Positions 43,320-54,589 of a DNA stretch of 64,000 nucleotides are shown one piece after another. Positions within the stretch are counted from its first letter, which is position 1. The number at the start of each line of letters is the position of its first letter. Origin of the DNA: Ochotona curzoniae (Eukaryota > Chordata > Mammalia > Lagomorpha > Ochotonidae). The notes under the pieces were generated by a model, which was not told where the DNA came from, ran no database searches, and was given only the letters and a program-made list of their open reading frames with translations. Location: assembly GCF_017591425.1 (NCBI RefSeq), contig NW_024464918.1:13080001-13144000 (forward strand). The letters run 5' to 3'. The translations under genes and the position numbers were made by a program.

Positions 43320-44260
43320 TGACAGGAAGGTCCAGTGGCCAAGGCCTTCGATGACTTCGATTTCAATGATGGAAAAGAAATTAGTTTTAGCAAAAACAGA
43401 GCTGAATGTCAGCCCCTGATACTCCCTGACTCAGATGCTAATCTGGCTGGCAACAGTGGACCACAGGAGTTAAAAGGTCACACTGGCACCGATATCGAAT
43501 GCCACACCCTCCAAAATCTCTTTGCCTTTGGATGGCATGAGGAAGGCCTCGGCTGCTGAGCGCCAGTGTGAGGCAGATCCATCCCATTTTGTGAGGGAAG
43601 GCTGCTTCCCGGTATCTCTGAGGAAATAAAGATGATGAATAGAGCGAAGTTTCACAGTTTATTAGCATGGATAAGCAGAAGAATTCCAGGAGTAATTAAT
43701 CCCAGGATGTTTACAAATTTTTTTCTTCTCTGTTAACCTAAAGTCACAGTTTGCTGTTGTGGCTATAAAAGAAGAATGGGGCTGTAAAGAGAGATGGTGA
43801 AATATTGATGAATCATTACATGATGTGTCAGTGTCCTGTGACCTTAGGACTCCAATGAAATACCAACTTTCAGGTGTGGAGAGCCCACTTAGGAGACTCC
43901 ACAGCTTAAGATAAGCTAACAAAGAATCTTTTTTTGTGCTTGCAAAGGTGATTCCATAGGTTGTAAGTCCTCCTCTCCACAACCCCACCCCTAATGCAAA
44001 ACAGTTATAACTACAGAAGTAGATTGGGTTGTTTTAGAACTCTGTAATTAAGGGTCAGGCAGAAAATCCTCTGTGCCATTCTCTGGATTAGTCAACATCT
44101 TTCCAGAGCATTCAAGTTCTCTCCCTTGCCCAGTAAGGACTGGAAAATGGCAAAAGGTAAGTCATTCAAGAATGGTTTCAATGGTTGTATGGCTCTGGGG
44201 ACTGTTACGAACCTTAGTACCCTTAATACTCTGATCCAAGAATAGGAGATGAGATGTTCT
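43320..44260. other. unassigned DNA
   Basis: Contains a 74-codon plus-strand frame at 43335-43559 with acidic start (AFDDFDFND) but no domain, and an acceptor/donor pair around 44134-44156. Neither is sufficient to call a gene. Confidence 0.35.
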
Positions 44261-44264
44261 GTTC

Positions 44265-44365
44265 TACACTTACAAATTATGACCCATGTGACTTTGGGTA
44301 AGTCATAGGATTTTACCTCTTGATTTATTCTTCTGTAAAACCGAGGGATTGTGGCCCTGGACAGC
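44265..44365 (+). repeat. MIR SINE core
   Basis: CATGTGACTTTGGGTAAGTC, ATAGGATTTTACCTCTTGATTT and ATTCTTCTGTAAAACCGAGG follow the MIR core (gtgaccttgggcaagtc, ctctgagcctcag, cctcatctgtaaaatggg). Confidence 0.6.
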
Positions 44366-44369
44366 TTCA

Positions 44370-45764
44370 TGTTAAAATCCACACTTTCAACAATTTAGGA
44401 TACTAGGCTAAATCTAATCAAACCAGAATCAAGGCATATACCTTCCTGCTTCTGAGATGTAGTTTGGATGTAAGGGGCATATCTGTGGAGTACTGGTAGT
44501 GGGAGAGGCCTTATCTACTTGTCACAGATTTCAGGGAACCTTAAAAATTGCTAGGAAGTATTTAAATTTATGTTCTTAAATAAAAGGGTGTTGCTAAAGA
44601 ACCCTACAATGCTGAAAATAGTTTGTTCTTTTAGACATTAATACTCCTGTGTGTGCTGTTATATATTTAGTTGGGCAAAGCTGATGTTGCTGCACAGTAA
44701 GTACATAAAGGGAAACACTTGTAGGTTTCAAGACACAAAGTAGGAATAAAACAGCATCTTCTCTCTTGGGATTCAACTTCCAACATGAACCACAAACTAG
44801 AGATCACTACACTAATATTCGAAACCTTTTGAACCAAATCAACATCTCCTTGTTGAAATATATTGCCAGCTAAACCAGAACAGGACCAATATTTCATTTG
44901 GTTCGGAGCCATGTTCTTCTGTTCAGCTCACAGAATTACCTAAGTGACTTTGGTGGCCAGTATTTCTTACTGGAAGAAACTTGAGAAATGGCGTGTGTGT
45001 GCACTTGCACATGCAGGTACCTAAGCATAGTGAAATATTAGCCACACAGTGAAATATCTTCAATTTTCAAATAAAACTTCTACTGCTGACATCTGGCCAG
45101 GTCCTTTACATCTTGGTATGTGCTAATACAATTTTGTGGATTCCAAGACTTTTTTTTTTTGGTTAGAAAAACTAACACAGCTGTCAGCACTTTTACATAC
45201 AATAACCCAGGATAGTTCCTGCTTGCCCAGTTCCCAGATAAAAGAAAAACAAAACATGAGTGTGGGGTGGTTTATCTTTTTTTGAAACAGGATGTATTTT
45301 TCCCATGTTCAGATCTGAAAATACTCAGCTGTAATTTAATCTACCTTTATTAGATTAGCCAGTTATGTCCACAAAATCATGGAATCCATCTTAAATTAGT
45401 AAGGTCAGAGAAGAAGTGGGCTGGATGTGAGAATTCCTCTGCTCTTGCCTGACTTGTCTTTCAGAGAGGAAAGCTGTGGGGGAAGCATTTCATTCACAAG
45501 GCACGGAAGAGCTCAGGCTACCTTGAGTGTCCCCAGAGGAAAGGTTGCCTCATACTTCTTCTACAATGACGTTATAATCAATCCGGCCCTCAGGCTGTAT
45601 GGTGCATCATTGTAGGACAGGTCAGAAATGATGGGGTTGTCAAATGATATCCCTTATTGATGAAAAAAATACTTTAGCTTATAAAGTGCTGCAGAGCATT
45701 TATGGATAAAATACAGAATGCTCAGTTAAATTTGCATTTCAGATAAACAATGAATAGTCCTGAG
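44370..45764. other. unassigned DNA
   Basis: No repeat recognised. A good acceptor-like sequence (TTGCCTGACTTGTCTTTCAG ending near 45465) precedes an open stretch to 45615, but no donor, stop-plus-poly(A) arrangement or domain supports an exon. Confidence 0.35.
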
Positions 45765-45780
45765 CAAAAGTATGTGTTTT

Positions 45781-46107
45781 TTTTAAAGATTTATTTCTTT
45801 ATTGGAAAGTCAGATATACAGAGAGGAGGAGAGACAGAGAGGAAGATCTTCTGTCCGATGATTCACTCCCCAAGTGAGCGCAGCGGCCAATGCTATGCCA
45901 ATCCAAAGCCAGGATCCAGGAACTTCTTCCGGGTATCCCACAGGGGTGCAGGGTTCCAAAGCTTTGGGCCGTCCTCGACTGCTTTCCCAGGCCACAAGCA
46001 GGGAGCTGGAAGGGAAGTGGAGCTGCCGGGATTAGAACCGGCACCCATATGGGATCCCAGCGCGTTCAAGGCGAGGACTTGAACCGCTAGGTCATGCCGC
46101 TGGGCTC
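45781..46107 (-). mobile_element. young CSINE, left arm of an inverted pair
   Basis: Near-complete from TTTAAAGATTTATTTCTTTATTGG through AGTCAGATATACAGAGAGG to GGTCATGCCGCTGGGCTC. Subtype with CTAGCGG(TT)CAAG in the A-box region and TCTGACTTTCC near the 3' end; B box GGTTCTAATCCC intact. Near-perfect target-site duplication CAAAAGTATGTGTTTT (45765-45780) and CAAAAGTATGTTTT (46108-46121). Confidence 0.95.
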
Positions 46108-46299
46108 CAAAAGTATGTTTTAATATTTCCCAGGATATACTTAAGCTAAAAAATTATTCATTGCTTATCTGAAATGCAAATTTACTGGAATACATTTACA
46201 TTTGCTGGATATGGCAACCAGTTTCACAAAGCCACATGACACCATTTATAGTACCAAAGCAAAGTGAAATAATAATCCACATAGAAGATATTAATTTTG

Positions 46300-46618
46300 G
46301 GCCCAGCGCGGTGGCGCAAGTGGTTAAGTCCTCGCCTTGCACGCCCAGGATCCCATATGGGTGCCAGTTCTATCCCGGCAGCCCCACTTCCCTTCCAGCT
46401 CCCTGCCTGTGGCCTGGGAAAGCAGTCGAGGACGGCCCAAAGCTTTGGGACCCTGCACCCGCATGGGAGACCCAGAAGAGTCTCCTGGCTTTGGGTTGGC
46501 ACAGCATCGGCCGTTGCGCTCACTTGGGGAGTGAATCATCGGACGGAAGATCTTCCTCTCTGTCTTTCCTCTCTGTATATCCGCCTTTCCAATAAAACCT
46601 AATAAAAATAAATCTTTA
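46300..46618 (+). mobile_element. young CSINE, right arm of an inverted pair
   Basis: From GGCCCAGCGCGGTGGCGCAA to CCTAATAAAAATAAATCTTTA. Exact 17-base target-site duplication AGAAGATATTAATTTTG at 46283-46299 and 46619-46635. Its B box reads GTTCTATCC, one base shorter than the usual GTTCTAATCC, a change shared with the copy at 58449-58771. Confidence 0.97.
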
Positions 46619-46754
46619 AGAAGATATTAATTTTGATCTCTATAAACAGGTAAGAAAAAAATCACCTTTTTCAAAGAGCAACCTAGAGTAAGTTTTTGGA
46701 TTAAATTTTAAGATACTGGCTATAGAAAGTCATGGAAGGTGAGTCTTTAAGTAA

Positions 46755-47013
46755 TAGTACATGTGCTAGGTTTGGTTCCTGCCTCCATGTCCAGAAACCA
46801 GCTTCCTGCTAACGCAGACCATGGGAGGCAGCAGATGTTGGCTCATATGTTTGAGTTCTTGCCACTTACGTGGGAAACCTCACTTGAGTTCCAGATTCTG
46901 AATTTGGCTCAGCCTGGTCCTAGCTGTTACAGGCATTTGGGCCAGCTCATAAGAACTCTTGCCTTTGAGTCTCTTTCTATTTAATTATATATACAAAAAA
47001 AAAAAAAAAAAAA
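46755..47013 (+). mobile_element. older CSINE-type element
   Basis: GTTCCTGCCTCCATG, GGGAGGCAGCAGATGTTGG, ACGTGGGAAACCTCACTTGAG, GGCATTTGGGCCAG and a 21-A tail (46994-47015). Fits an older lagomorph C-type subfamily whose core differs from the young copies. Confidence 0.55.
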
Positions 47014-47021
47014 AAACAACA

Positions 47022-47355
47022 CCTGGGGTCTGGCATCCTGGCATAGTACTCTAATCTTCTGCCATTTGCATTGCCAACATCCTAAAAGAAGGCTGGTTCA
47101 TGGTTTAGGTCCCAGATGTTCCACTTCCGATCTAATTTCCTGATAATGGCCTGGGAAAACAGTGGAGGATGGCTCAAGTTCTGGTTCCTTTCACACATGT
47201 GGGAGATCCAGAGGAGCTCTTGGCTCCCAGCTCTGGATTTGCTCAACTCCAGCTACTGTGGTTATCTGGGGAGTGGTGAACTGCGGGATGAATGATCTCT
47301 CTCTCTGTAAAATCTACCTTTCAAATAAAAATGAAATACATTTTAAAAATAAATA
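47022..47355 (+). mobile_element. CSINE, older
   Basis: GGGGTCTGGCATCCTGGCATAG, TTCCACTTCCGATCTAATTTCC, TGGCCTGGGAAAACAGTGGAGG, CACATGTGGGAGATCCAGAGG, GGGGAGTGGTGAACTGCGGG and tail CAAATAAAAATGAAATAC. Follows the preceding element almost directly, with the poly(A) of one abutting the head of the next. Confidence 0.85.
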
Positions 47356-47359
47356 AACA

Positions 47360-48025
47360 AGAGACTGCTTCTGAATGCCCAGCCCAGAAGGAAATTCAAC
47401 CTCTGTTAGAAGGCTTACTTCTCAGAGCTGCAGTTTGATCCATGGGCCTTAATTAGCATCCAAACTCCAAGCTCTCACAGTGGCCAATGATAGGCTAATG
47501 GCTCAGTGGGCACCACAGTTGACCACTAAAGTCCTGGAACTGGAGGTTTTTCTTGGGGGGTGGAGAGAGGAGAGACACAAATTAATTTTGCACTGGGGTT
47601 TGTGTTTTTAGCTAACAATCTCCCTATCCTTACATAAATCTTTTCAAATTTTGTGAACTCTTCCACTCTACTCTGGTTAACTTCAAAACTATTTTTATCA
47701 CTTCTGGGTGACCTATAGAATTTTTAGAGTTACAAAAAAAAAACAAATGTTAGTTCCATTTCTCTGCATGTCTCCCATGAAACAAACAAAACAGTAACCT
47801 CTGAGGAAGTAATTCCTCTTAAGGTTGAGTATCTGCACAAAACGACAGAGCGTAAAGATATGGGAAATATAGATCAGATTACTGCTCAGGCTTCCCTATT
47901 CCTCTGCAGGAAGAACTGCATATCTTGCTATCCCTTCCACATCAACTCACTGGTATTTGATCTGGCTGCATGATTTGTCCAGGAAAATACTAACAGAAAT
48001 GACAAAACTGGAACTTAAAATGTAC
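47360..48025. other. unassigned DNA
   Basis: No element or exon recognised. Confidence 0.4.
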
Positions 48026-48029
48026 TATC

Positions 48030-48130
48030 TAGTTGGGCACTGCCTCACATAATCCTGCTATTATCCTCATCATTTGTACAAGGAGGGTGAGAAACATGTA
48101 GAACAGACCTGAACTAAATCAACAGCTTAA
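48030..48130 (-). repeat. MIR SINE remnant (reverse)
   Basis: CACTGCCTCACATAATCCTGC, TATTATCCTCATCATTTGTAC and AAGGAGGGTGAGAAACATG follow the reversed MIR (ctcatttaatcctcac, attatccccattttac, gatgaggaaactgag). Confidence 0.45.
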
Positions 48131-48459
48131 AGCCTAATTCAGTAAGCCCAGCTCACATCTGCTAGAGCCCAGCCAATCCCCATCCCCACAGGAATGAGAA
48201 ATAGATATTACCATGACACTGAATGTTGAGATAATTTGTTATTCAAAGGGACAAACAGACACGGGTACACAGGAAAATTCCTCTTTGATAGCATATTTTC
48301 TTGACACACTTAATTCTCAACTATGATTTGAAGACATTCATGACATTCAAACATCACAAAGCATGGAGCAGTGTTTTTAAGGCTAACCTCCCACCTCTGT
48401 CGCATATTATCTGACAATATCTTCCAAGTTATTTACAATTTCATTTATTCTTTGTAATA

Positions 48460-48680
48460 GCTAGTATTCATTAAATGGCTTTGAGTTCCTAAAATGCCTT
48501 TAGATTTATGATCCTAATAGATCTGTTTATAATTTAGGGGTGAGGTGCAGTTGATAAACACTGAGCCCCATTGGATATAGAAACTGAGTGTGATGGAGGT
48601 CGAGGAGTTACTCAAGGGAACAAGTCAGCTTTGAATTCCAGACCAGAGCCAGGACTCTAAGACTTCTCACCCTTTCTGTC
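48460..48680 (-). repeat. MIR SINE (reverse)
   Basis: AGTATTCATTAAATGGCTTTG, ATATAGAAACTGAGTGTGATGG, AGGAGTTACTCAAGGGAACAAG and GAATTCCAGACCAGAGCC follow nearly the whole reversed MIR. Confidence 0.55.
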
Positions 48681-48974
48681 ATGCTGCGATTGCCCCTAGG
48701 GTGTAGGGCACAGGACTGAAGGTTTTGCAGTTCACAGTAAATACCAGGGAAGCAATAGAGACCAAGCTTCTGGCAGAAGGTCTAAGTTGAAAGCCAAAGC
48801 TCCCAGACAACATTTCACTAGAGGCTTTCTTCTGGAAGCCTCCATGAATACTTCCCCAAGCATGCTCACAGGCACTGGGAGGGAAGACCAGAGGTGGGTC
48901 AGCAAATAAAGGCAGATAAGATTAGTCACTACTTTTGATATATTCTAGATACTCCCATTAAAACAAATTTCATA

Positions 48975-49040
48975 TCTTCTTTTAAAAACTTCTTTCTTTG
49001 GAAGGCAGAGTTACAGAGTGAGAGGGGAGCAATTCAGTTC
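48975..49040 (-). repeat. CSINE fragment
   Basis: TTTTAAAAACTTCTTTCTTTGG, AGGCAGAGTTACAGAGTGAGAG: only the tail-proximal end of a reversed CSINE. Confidence 0.5.
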
Positions 49041-49079
49041 TAATGCCCAGAAACTTAACCTAATAACTGGGTGTATTAA

Positions 49080-50295
49080 TTAAGGTTCTTTGACTTGCAT
49101 ATATGAAAAACATCCCTGGATGCTTATGTGAAGAAAACAGCAAGGTGCACAGAATCATCAGAGTAGCTGAACAATTAGAATTTGCAAAGAGCAGAAATCA
49201 GGGTAATTTAGAGGATCATTTTCCTAGAAGTCTCTGGAAATGTCATGCAGATAACCCTGCTGCAGCTATGTCCCTTTCTTGCAACTCTTCCTGTAGGTTT
49301 CAGGTTCCCAGGAGGGAGAATCTGACTGTGCTTTCCAGGGTGAGAACCCGAGGATCCTTCAGACTCAGAGACAAGTCGGCAGGTACCATTGAGGCAAGCA
49401 CTGTGATTGAGGCAGGTGTCCCAGTTCATGTCTCCTGCAGTCAACCTTCAGAAGAGTCCCATCCACCTTTGACAGTTCATTCCATTTCCCCCTCTGAGTT
49501 TGATGCCATTGTCTTCACCTCCTTTATTCACTAAATAATGAAGTTTGGAGGCCATACTGTATTAAAAAGAAACACAATCTCCAGTTTCCATCACTGAGCC
49601 TCACACTTAGCCTGAACAAGCCTTTCTGCCTTTTGAATTATCCCTGCAATCAACAAGCAGTTGCTCGGGGGCATGTGGTGCGCAGTCTTGCCTGCACTTT
49701 CTCAATTCTCATTAGCTCTTTATTTTTTTTTCTTAAATGTAGGGAGTTGATTTCATTGAGTCAAATATCAAAGTGTATATATTACTCCTTAGAGTAATGT
49801 GCTTAGAGATAGATTAAGAACTCTGTATTACATAATTCTTCTGTCAACTATTAAAAAATATTCAAGGTTGGATGAATTGGTTCTTTTTTCATTTTGGGAA
49901 ATACTAAGGTATACTGGTTTATTTAACTTGCCATTGTAGAAGCTGAAAATCTAGAATCAGACAATCCCACCTGTTTAGTCTTTCCTGAGGACCACCGTTG
50001 CTATGTCAGCGGCAGATTGCATTGAGGTGGGAGTGTTTGTGGGAGGGAGGGATCAGCTGGTGAAAACAAAAGACTGAAGGTCGGGCCAGTGCTGATCTTC
50101 AGTTCCTTTTGTGGAACTAACCAGGATCTCATGAGAACTATATTAAACCCTTCCGAGTATAGTTCCTGCAATGATCTGATCAACCCTCACTCATTTCCAC
50201 CTCTTTTTTTTTTTTTAAGAGAATTTCAGTGATATCTCAAAGTGACAAAGCTATTTAGTATTTATGCAAGTAGTGGCTTCCAGGGCCCATGTTCT
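49080..50295. other. unassigned DNA, possibly an old LTR at 49080-49450
   Basis: 49080-49450 has the composition and some wording (AATTAAGGTTCTTTGACTTG, GGGAGAATCTGACTGTGC, GGCAGGTACCATTGAGGC) of an ancient LTR-type repeat, but I cannot name it. The 143-codon frame here (49103-49534) is judged to lie in that repeat. Confidence 0.3.
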
Positions 50296-50299
50296 TTTC

Positions 50300-50468
50300 T
50301 TTAGGAAAACAACGTTGTTTATTTGAAAGGCAGAGAGACAAGGAAAGATCCCATCTGCTGACTCACTCCCTAAATGCCCCCAATAGCTGGAGCTGAAACA
50401 GGCCACAGCTAAGAACTCAAAACTCAATCTGGGTTTCCCACATTGGTGGCAGCAACCCATCTATCTAC
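50300..50468 (-). mobile_element. CSINE, tail half only
   Basis: AACGTTGTTTATTTGAAAGGC, AGAGACAAGGAAAGATCCC, CTCACTCCCTAAATGCCCCC, CAATCTGGGTTTCCCACATTG. Truncated before the AAAGCAGT block. Confidence 0.65.
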
Positions 50469-50469
50469 A

Positions 50470-51475
50470 GGTCCCTTTTCTGGAGTGATTTACCTTCCAA
50501 TATCAGCACACTGAAGACCAAGCTCCCAATACACAAACCCTTGGGAGATAGGCTCAAACTATGTTCAAGCCATAGCAAGCCCTTGACTCTGAGATGCAAG
50601 AGGCAAATAGCCTCCTGGTTTGTAACAAAACAGATGAGGTCAGGAGGATTTGCCCTGGCAAAAAAGAAGAGTTTTGAGGAGACTTTAAAAAAAAATGTGT
50701 ATTGATCCAAAAGTAAACTAAACGTCTACCTTTTAAATAAGTAAAACTTTGAGATGTTCTTCTGTCTTCTGAGATTTCAAATTCAGAAGCAAATGAGGCA
50801 TAAAAAAAAAATAAGCTCCCAAAGGCACTGCCACCTACTTCTTCGCTGCACCATGGGGCTTTATTTGAATATATTTTGCTTTTATTACTTTGTACTCTTT
50901 CCTCACTGTGATTTACAAAGCAGTGTGGGAAAATGGTTAATGCAGAATAAAAGTTAAAATTAAAACCACTTTTTCCACTATAGTACTGTCTCCTTTCCAC
51001 CCCCTCATCCCTGGGGGCCTGTTCAACTGAGTTTAGTAGTGCAAAGGCTACTGAGACCTAGAATTATATCCATAATCTACCGAAAATGGATTGATTTCTT
51101 AGTTCCAGCACAGAATAAGGGAATCGTTGATGATGGATAATATGGAGAAAACTGATAAATAATGCAACAACATCATTTTAGAGTGCCTGTAGAATTCTAG
51201 AAATTTCTGGCATTTATTAAACTATTCAGGTTAGTTAACTGACTTTATGTTCAGGAATCACTCTCATTTGTATCTGAAGAGTTGCCAAGGAAAACAAGTC
51301 CTAAGGATCAATTGTGACATTAGTCTTACTAAATGAGCACAACTAGCTCTGTTTCTCTTGGCCCACCTGAGTAATGATCCCTAAATCTTTTCACCGTTTT
51401 GGAAAGATGCCTCCATCCAAACTAGTTGACCAAAACTAGGCTCTTAATATTACTCCAGTCTGTGGAGAAGGTATC
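50470..51475. other. unassigned DNA
   Basis: No element recognised. A 148-codon minus-strand frame (50554-51000) has no domain. Confidence 0.4.
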
Positions 51476-51479
51476 ATGT

Positions 51480-51600
51480 TCTAAGCATAATGTTGGCCAA
51501 TTTTATGTCGACTATTTTATTTAATTCACATAAATTTTTATGAAACACTTTAAAATCCTCTTTTACACATGAAAATACCGAAGCTCATGATGACAGAGAA
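51480..51600 (-). repeat. MIR SINE remnant (reverse)
   Basis: TTCTAAGCATAATGTTGGCC, TATTTTATTTAATTCACATAA, TTTTACACATGAAAATACCG and AAGCTCATGATGACAGAG follow the reversed MIR. Confidence 0.4.
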
Positions 51601-51858
51601 CATTTCCTCCATTCAGACAGTTTTAGTCTCAGTAGTAGTAATAATATTCCAAGTGAGAAGAACAGAAAATCATCTGGATTACACGACTGATGTTGAACAA
51701 TGAACTATCAATAAATGAGTTAAGTTGGTAAAGGAGGTATGTTCAAGACATGCTGGCAAGAGCTTTTACATAGCATACTTAATTTATTCATCACATTGAT
51801 GCTAGGGACTGAGTAGTGAAATTGACTCAACTTTGGAAATAAAATTCTTAAGGAGATT

Positions 51859-51860
<2 letters not shown>

Positions 51861-51916
<56 letters not shown>
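51861..51916. repeat. (CA)n microsatellite
   Basis: Uninterrupted AC dinucleotides for about 56 bases, likely polymorphic. It gives rise to a spurious CV-repeat frame on the other strand. Confidence 0.98.
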
Positions 51917-51917
<1 letters not shown>

Positions 51918-52930
51918 CTTTGTGAGTTACTGATTCCAGTAACTGAGAGCTAATTTTCTGTCTTTATTCAGGCACAGCTTAGACGATAAAGCAGGTATTG
52001 AAGTAAAAAGCACTGAGAAAAATTTGAACAACCTTAGACTACAGCACAGCAGAGAAAGTTTCAAGTAGGATGAGAGTGCTTCCAGTGAAGCAAGACTCAG
52101 AGGCTGCATGTCCCAAGCACTCGGCGGATATGAATAGGAAGTTGTCTGAGTTGTGACACTGTAGGACCACAAGGATCAGAGGTACAGTATTTGCTGTCAA
52201 TCAGGAGCTTTTCTAAGGAGAATGAGGCGCCGCTCCTTCCCTATCTTCCACATGGGGGGCATACTGGACTAGGAGCTTTCTGGGGCTAATTGCACCTTGC
52301 ATTTTCTTGGGGGACGTGAGGAACGTAGAAAGTATTTGACAATGAATAAGCCACCATTGCATCTGACTTAATTTTCCTCCTGCTACTTCCGGTAACAAAG
52401 GAATTCTATTTTTAAGTCAAGTGGTGCATTGAGCATCTCTCTGAAACATAAGCTGTGCTGAATTTTTAAAGAGATCAAAGCCTTACAATAAGGAAATGAG
52501 TCTTCATGAGTCAGTTAGCAGATTGGCAGGATCAAGAAAAGGGACAATGAGATTTAGATAACAACATCTCTCCAAGGTACTAGAAAAATATTAGACAGAT
52601 AAAATGATAGGCTGTCTAGGACTTGCATCAAAATATGTTGGGACACGGATGAAACTGGATGGGAATAGTTACAAAAATAAAGATTAGATAAGCCATAGAT
52701 TTAGAACTTGAATCTTTTGGATGAGTAAGTTTGAGGTTCATTATACTTTTCTATATTGAAATATGCTTGAAAGCATCTATAATAATTATTTTTAAGAAAA
52801 CTATAAATATGTGGCCAGATTTTGTATTCCACACACAAAAATTTCATCCTCTGGAGAATATTAATGTGATGAGAGTTGCACGTTGGATTTTTTCTGTGTA
52901 AAGCTATCGGCACCAACCAAACCCAAGTGT
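51917..52930. other. unassigned DNA
   Basis: No element recognised. 52225-52400 is slightly GC-richer and free of recognisable repeats. No exon called. Confidence 0.4.
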
Positions 52931-52934
52931 AGCA

Positions 52935-53551
52935 GCTTCAAATTTTTTTTGTAATTTTTATAAAGTAAGCATACTTCATGCATTTTACAACACAGGTTTA
53001 GGAGGAAAGTGATGCTTCCCACCCTATCCTCCCTCCCACCTGTGTTCCCACTCTCTCTCCTCATTTAAAAAATTTTTGTAATGACATGTTTGCTTCCCTT
53101 AACAATCACAGGCTTAGCCCTGTTAGAATTTCAACAAATAGCAAGTAGGAAAAAATACTGTTACTGAAGAATAGACTAGACTGTAAATAATAACCAAATC
53201 TCAAAATGTTCATTCATCTTACTCATATAGAATCCTTTTTTATGTATTTATTTATTTGGTGCTTTGTATTTTAGAAAACATGATTGTCTGCCTTTTGGAG
53301 GCTGGCTTTTCACTAAGCCTAACAGTCTCCAGTTGCATCCATTTGGTTGCAAAAGGCAGGATTCCATTCTTTTTTTTCACAGGAATACACATAGACACAC
53401 AGGATACACACACACACACACTCACACACACACACTCACACACACACACACACATTACATTTTCATTATCCAGTCATACACTGAACATTTGTGCTGATTC
53501 TTAACCTGTTGTGAAATGAACAGCTATAAGCATGGGTATACAAATAACTCT
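52935..53551 (-). mobile_element. L1 3' end, reverse, with internal (CA)n
   Basis: 3'UTR part 52935-53260 (CACAGGTTTAGGAGGAAAGTG, CAGGCTTAGCCCTGTTAG) and ORF2 end 53290-53551 (CTCCAGTTGCATCCATTTGG, AGCTATAAGCATGGGTATAC). Between them a (CA)n array (53399-53458) sits where the tattccatgg-type ORF2 segment should be. The element is cut by a CSINE at 53552. Confidence 0.7.
53399..53458. repeat. (CA)n microsatellite inside L1
   Basis: CA repeats with periodic CTCA interruptions over about 60 bases. Confidence 0.95.
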
Positions 53552-53898
53552 TGTAGGCCCAGCACAGTAGCCTAGTGACTAAAGTATTCTCCTTGCACAT
53601 GCTGGAATCCCACATGGGCACTGGTTTGTATCCTGGCTGCTCCACCTCCGATCCAGCTTCCAAACTGTGGCCTGGGAAAGCAGTCGGGGATGGCCCAAAG
53701 CTTTGGGACTCTGTACCAGCACTGGAGATACAGAAGACGCTCCTGGTTCCTGGCTTTGGATTGGCTCAGCTCAGCTTAGTTCTGGCTGTTGTGACTACAT
53801 AGGGAATGAACTAGTGGATGGAAGATCTTTCTCTCTATCTCTACTTCTTTCTGTAAATCTGACGTTGCAATAAAAATAAATAAATCTTTTTAAAAAAC
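53552..53898 (+). mobile_element. CSINE
   Basis: AGGCCCAGCACAGTAGCCTAG, CTGCTCCACCTCCGATCCAG, GTGGCCTGGGAAAGCAGTCG, GCTTTGGGACTCTGTACC, and intact tail CAATAAAAATAAATAAATCT. Complete, mid-age, inserted at the upstream edge of the minus-strand L1 piece. Confidence 0.92.
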
Positions 53899-54134
53899 AT
53901 ACAAAATTGGCACGTTCAGGATGATATGGCAGAATTATGCAAAAGGACTTCTCTAGCTTGTTCAGTACATAGGTAGAATGTACTTGAATGAGTCCTATTA
54001 TGATGTTTAGTACTATGTTCTAAGACTATTTCTATAATTGGATTGCTGGCATGCATACAGTAACATGAGAAGTACAAATTGGGCATAATACCATTTCCAT
54101 TTAATCATGAGGTTAGTAAAAATGCTTCTGGTTC

Positions 54135-54456
54135 GGGCCCTGCATGATAGCATAGTGGCTAAAGTACTTGGGTTGCACATGCCGGGACCCCATATGGGTG
54201 CCGGTTCTAATCCCGGAGCCCGGCTTCCCATCCAGCTCCCTGCTTGTGGCCTGGGAAAGCAGTCGAGGACGGCCCAAAGCCTGGGACTCTGCTCCCGTGT
54301 GGGAGACCCTGAAGAGCTCCTGGCTCCTGGCTTTGGATTGGCTCAGCTCCGTCCATTGAGGCTACTTGGGGAGTGAACCATCAAATAGAAGATCTTCCTC
54401 TCTGTCTCTCCTCCTCTCTGTATATCTGACTTTCCAATAAAAATAAATAAATCTTT
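54135..54456 (+). mobile_element. young CSINE with target-site duplication
   Basis: From GGGCCCTGCATGATAGCATA to AAAATAAATAAATCTTT. Target-site duplication AAAAATGCTTCTGGTTC (54118-54134) and AAAAATGTTTCTGGTTC (54457-54473), one mismatch in 17. B box GGTTCTAATCCC intact; subtype with CATAGTGGCTAAAG in the A-box region and TCTGACTTTCC near the 3' end. Confidence 0.97.
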
Positions 54457-54589
54457 AAAAATGTTTCTGGTTCAGTGTTCATGTACCATATCTGCACTGG
54501 AATATTTGTACAATTTATTTTATTTTATTAAATATCTTTAATAAAATGTAACGCTTAAAAAAAAAAAACCCTTTATGCTGACTTCATTT

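Noticed and set aside
46300..46380. CSINE 5' ends as possible tRNA genes
   Set aside because: A and B boxes are present, but there is no complete cloverleaf. They are parts of dispersed SINEs with tails and target-site duplications.
49103..49534. 143-codon plus-strand frame
   Set aside because: Probably lies in an old LTR-type repeat, with no domain or exon structure.
51720..51911. Frame encoding a long Cys-Val repeat
   Set aside because: Translation of the (CA)n microsatellite.
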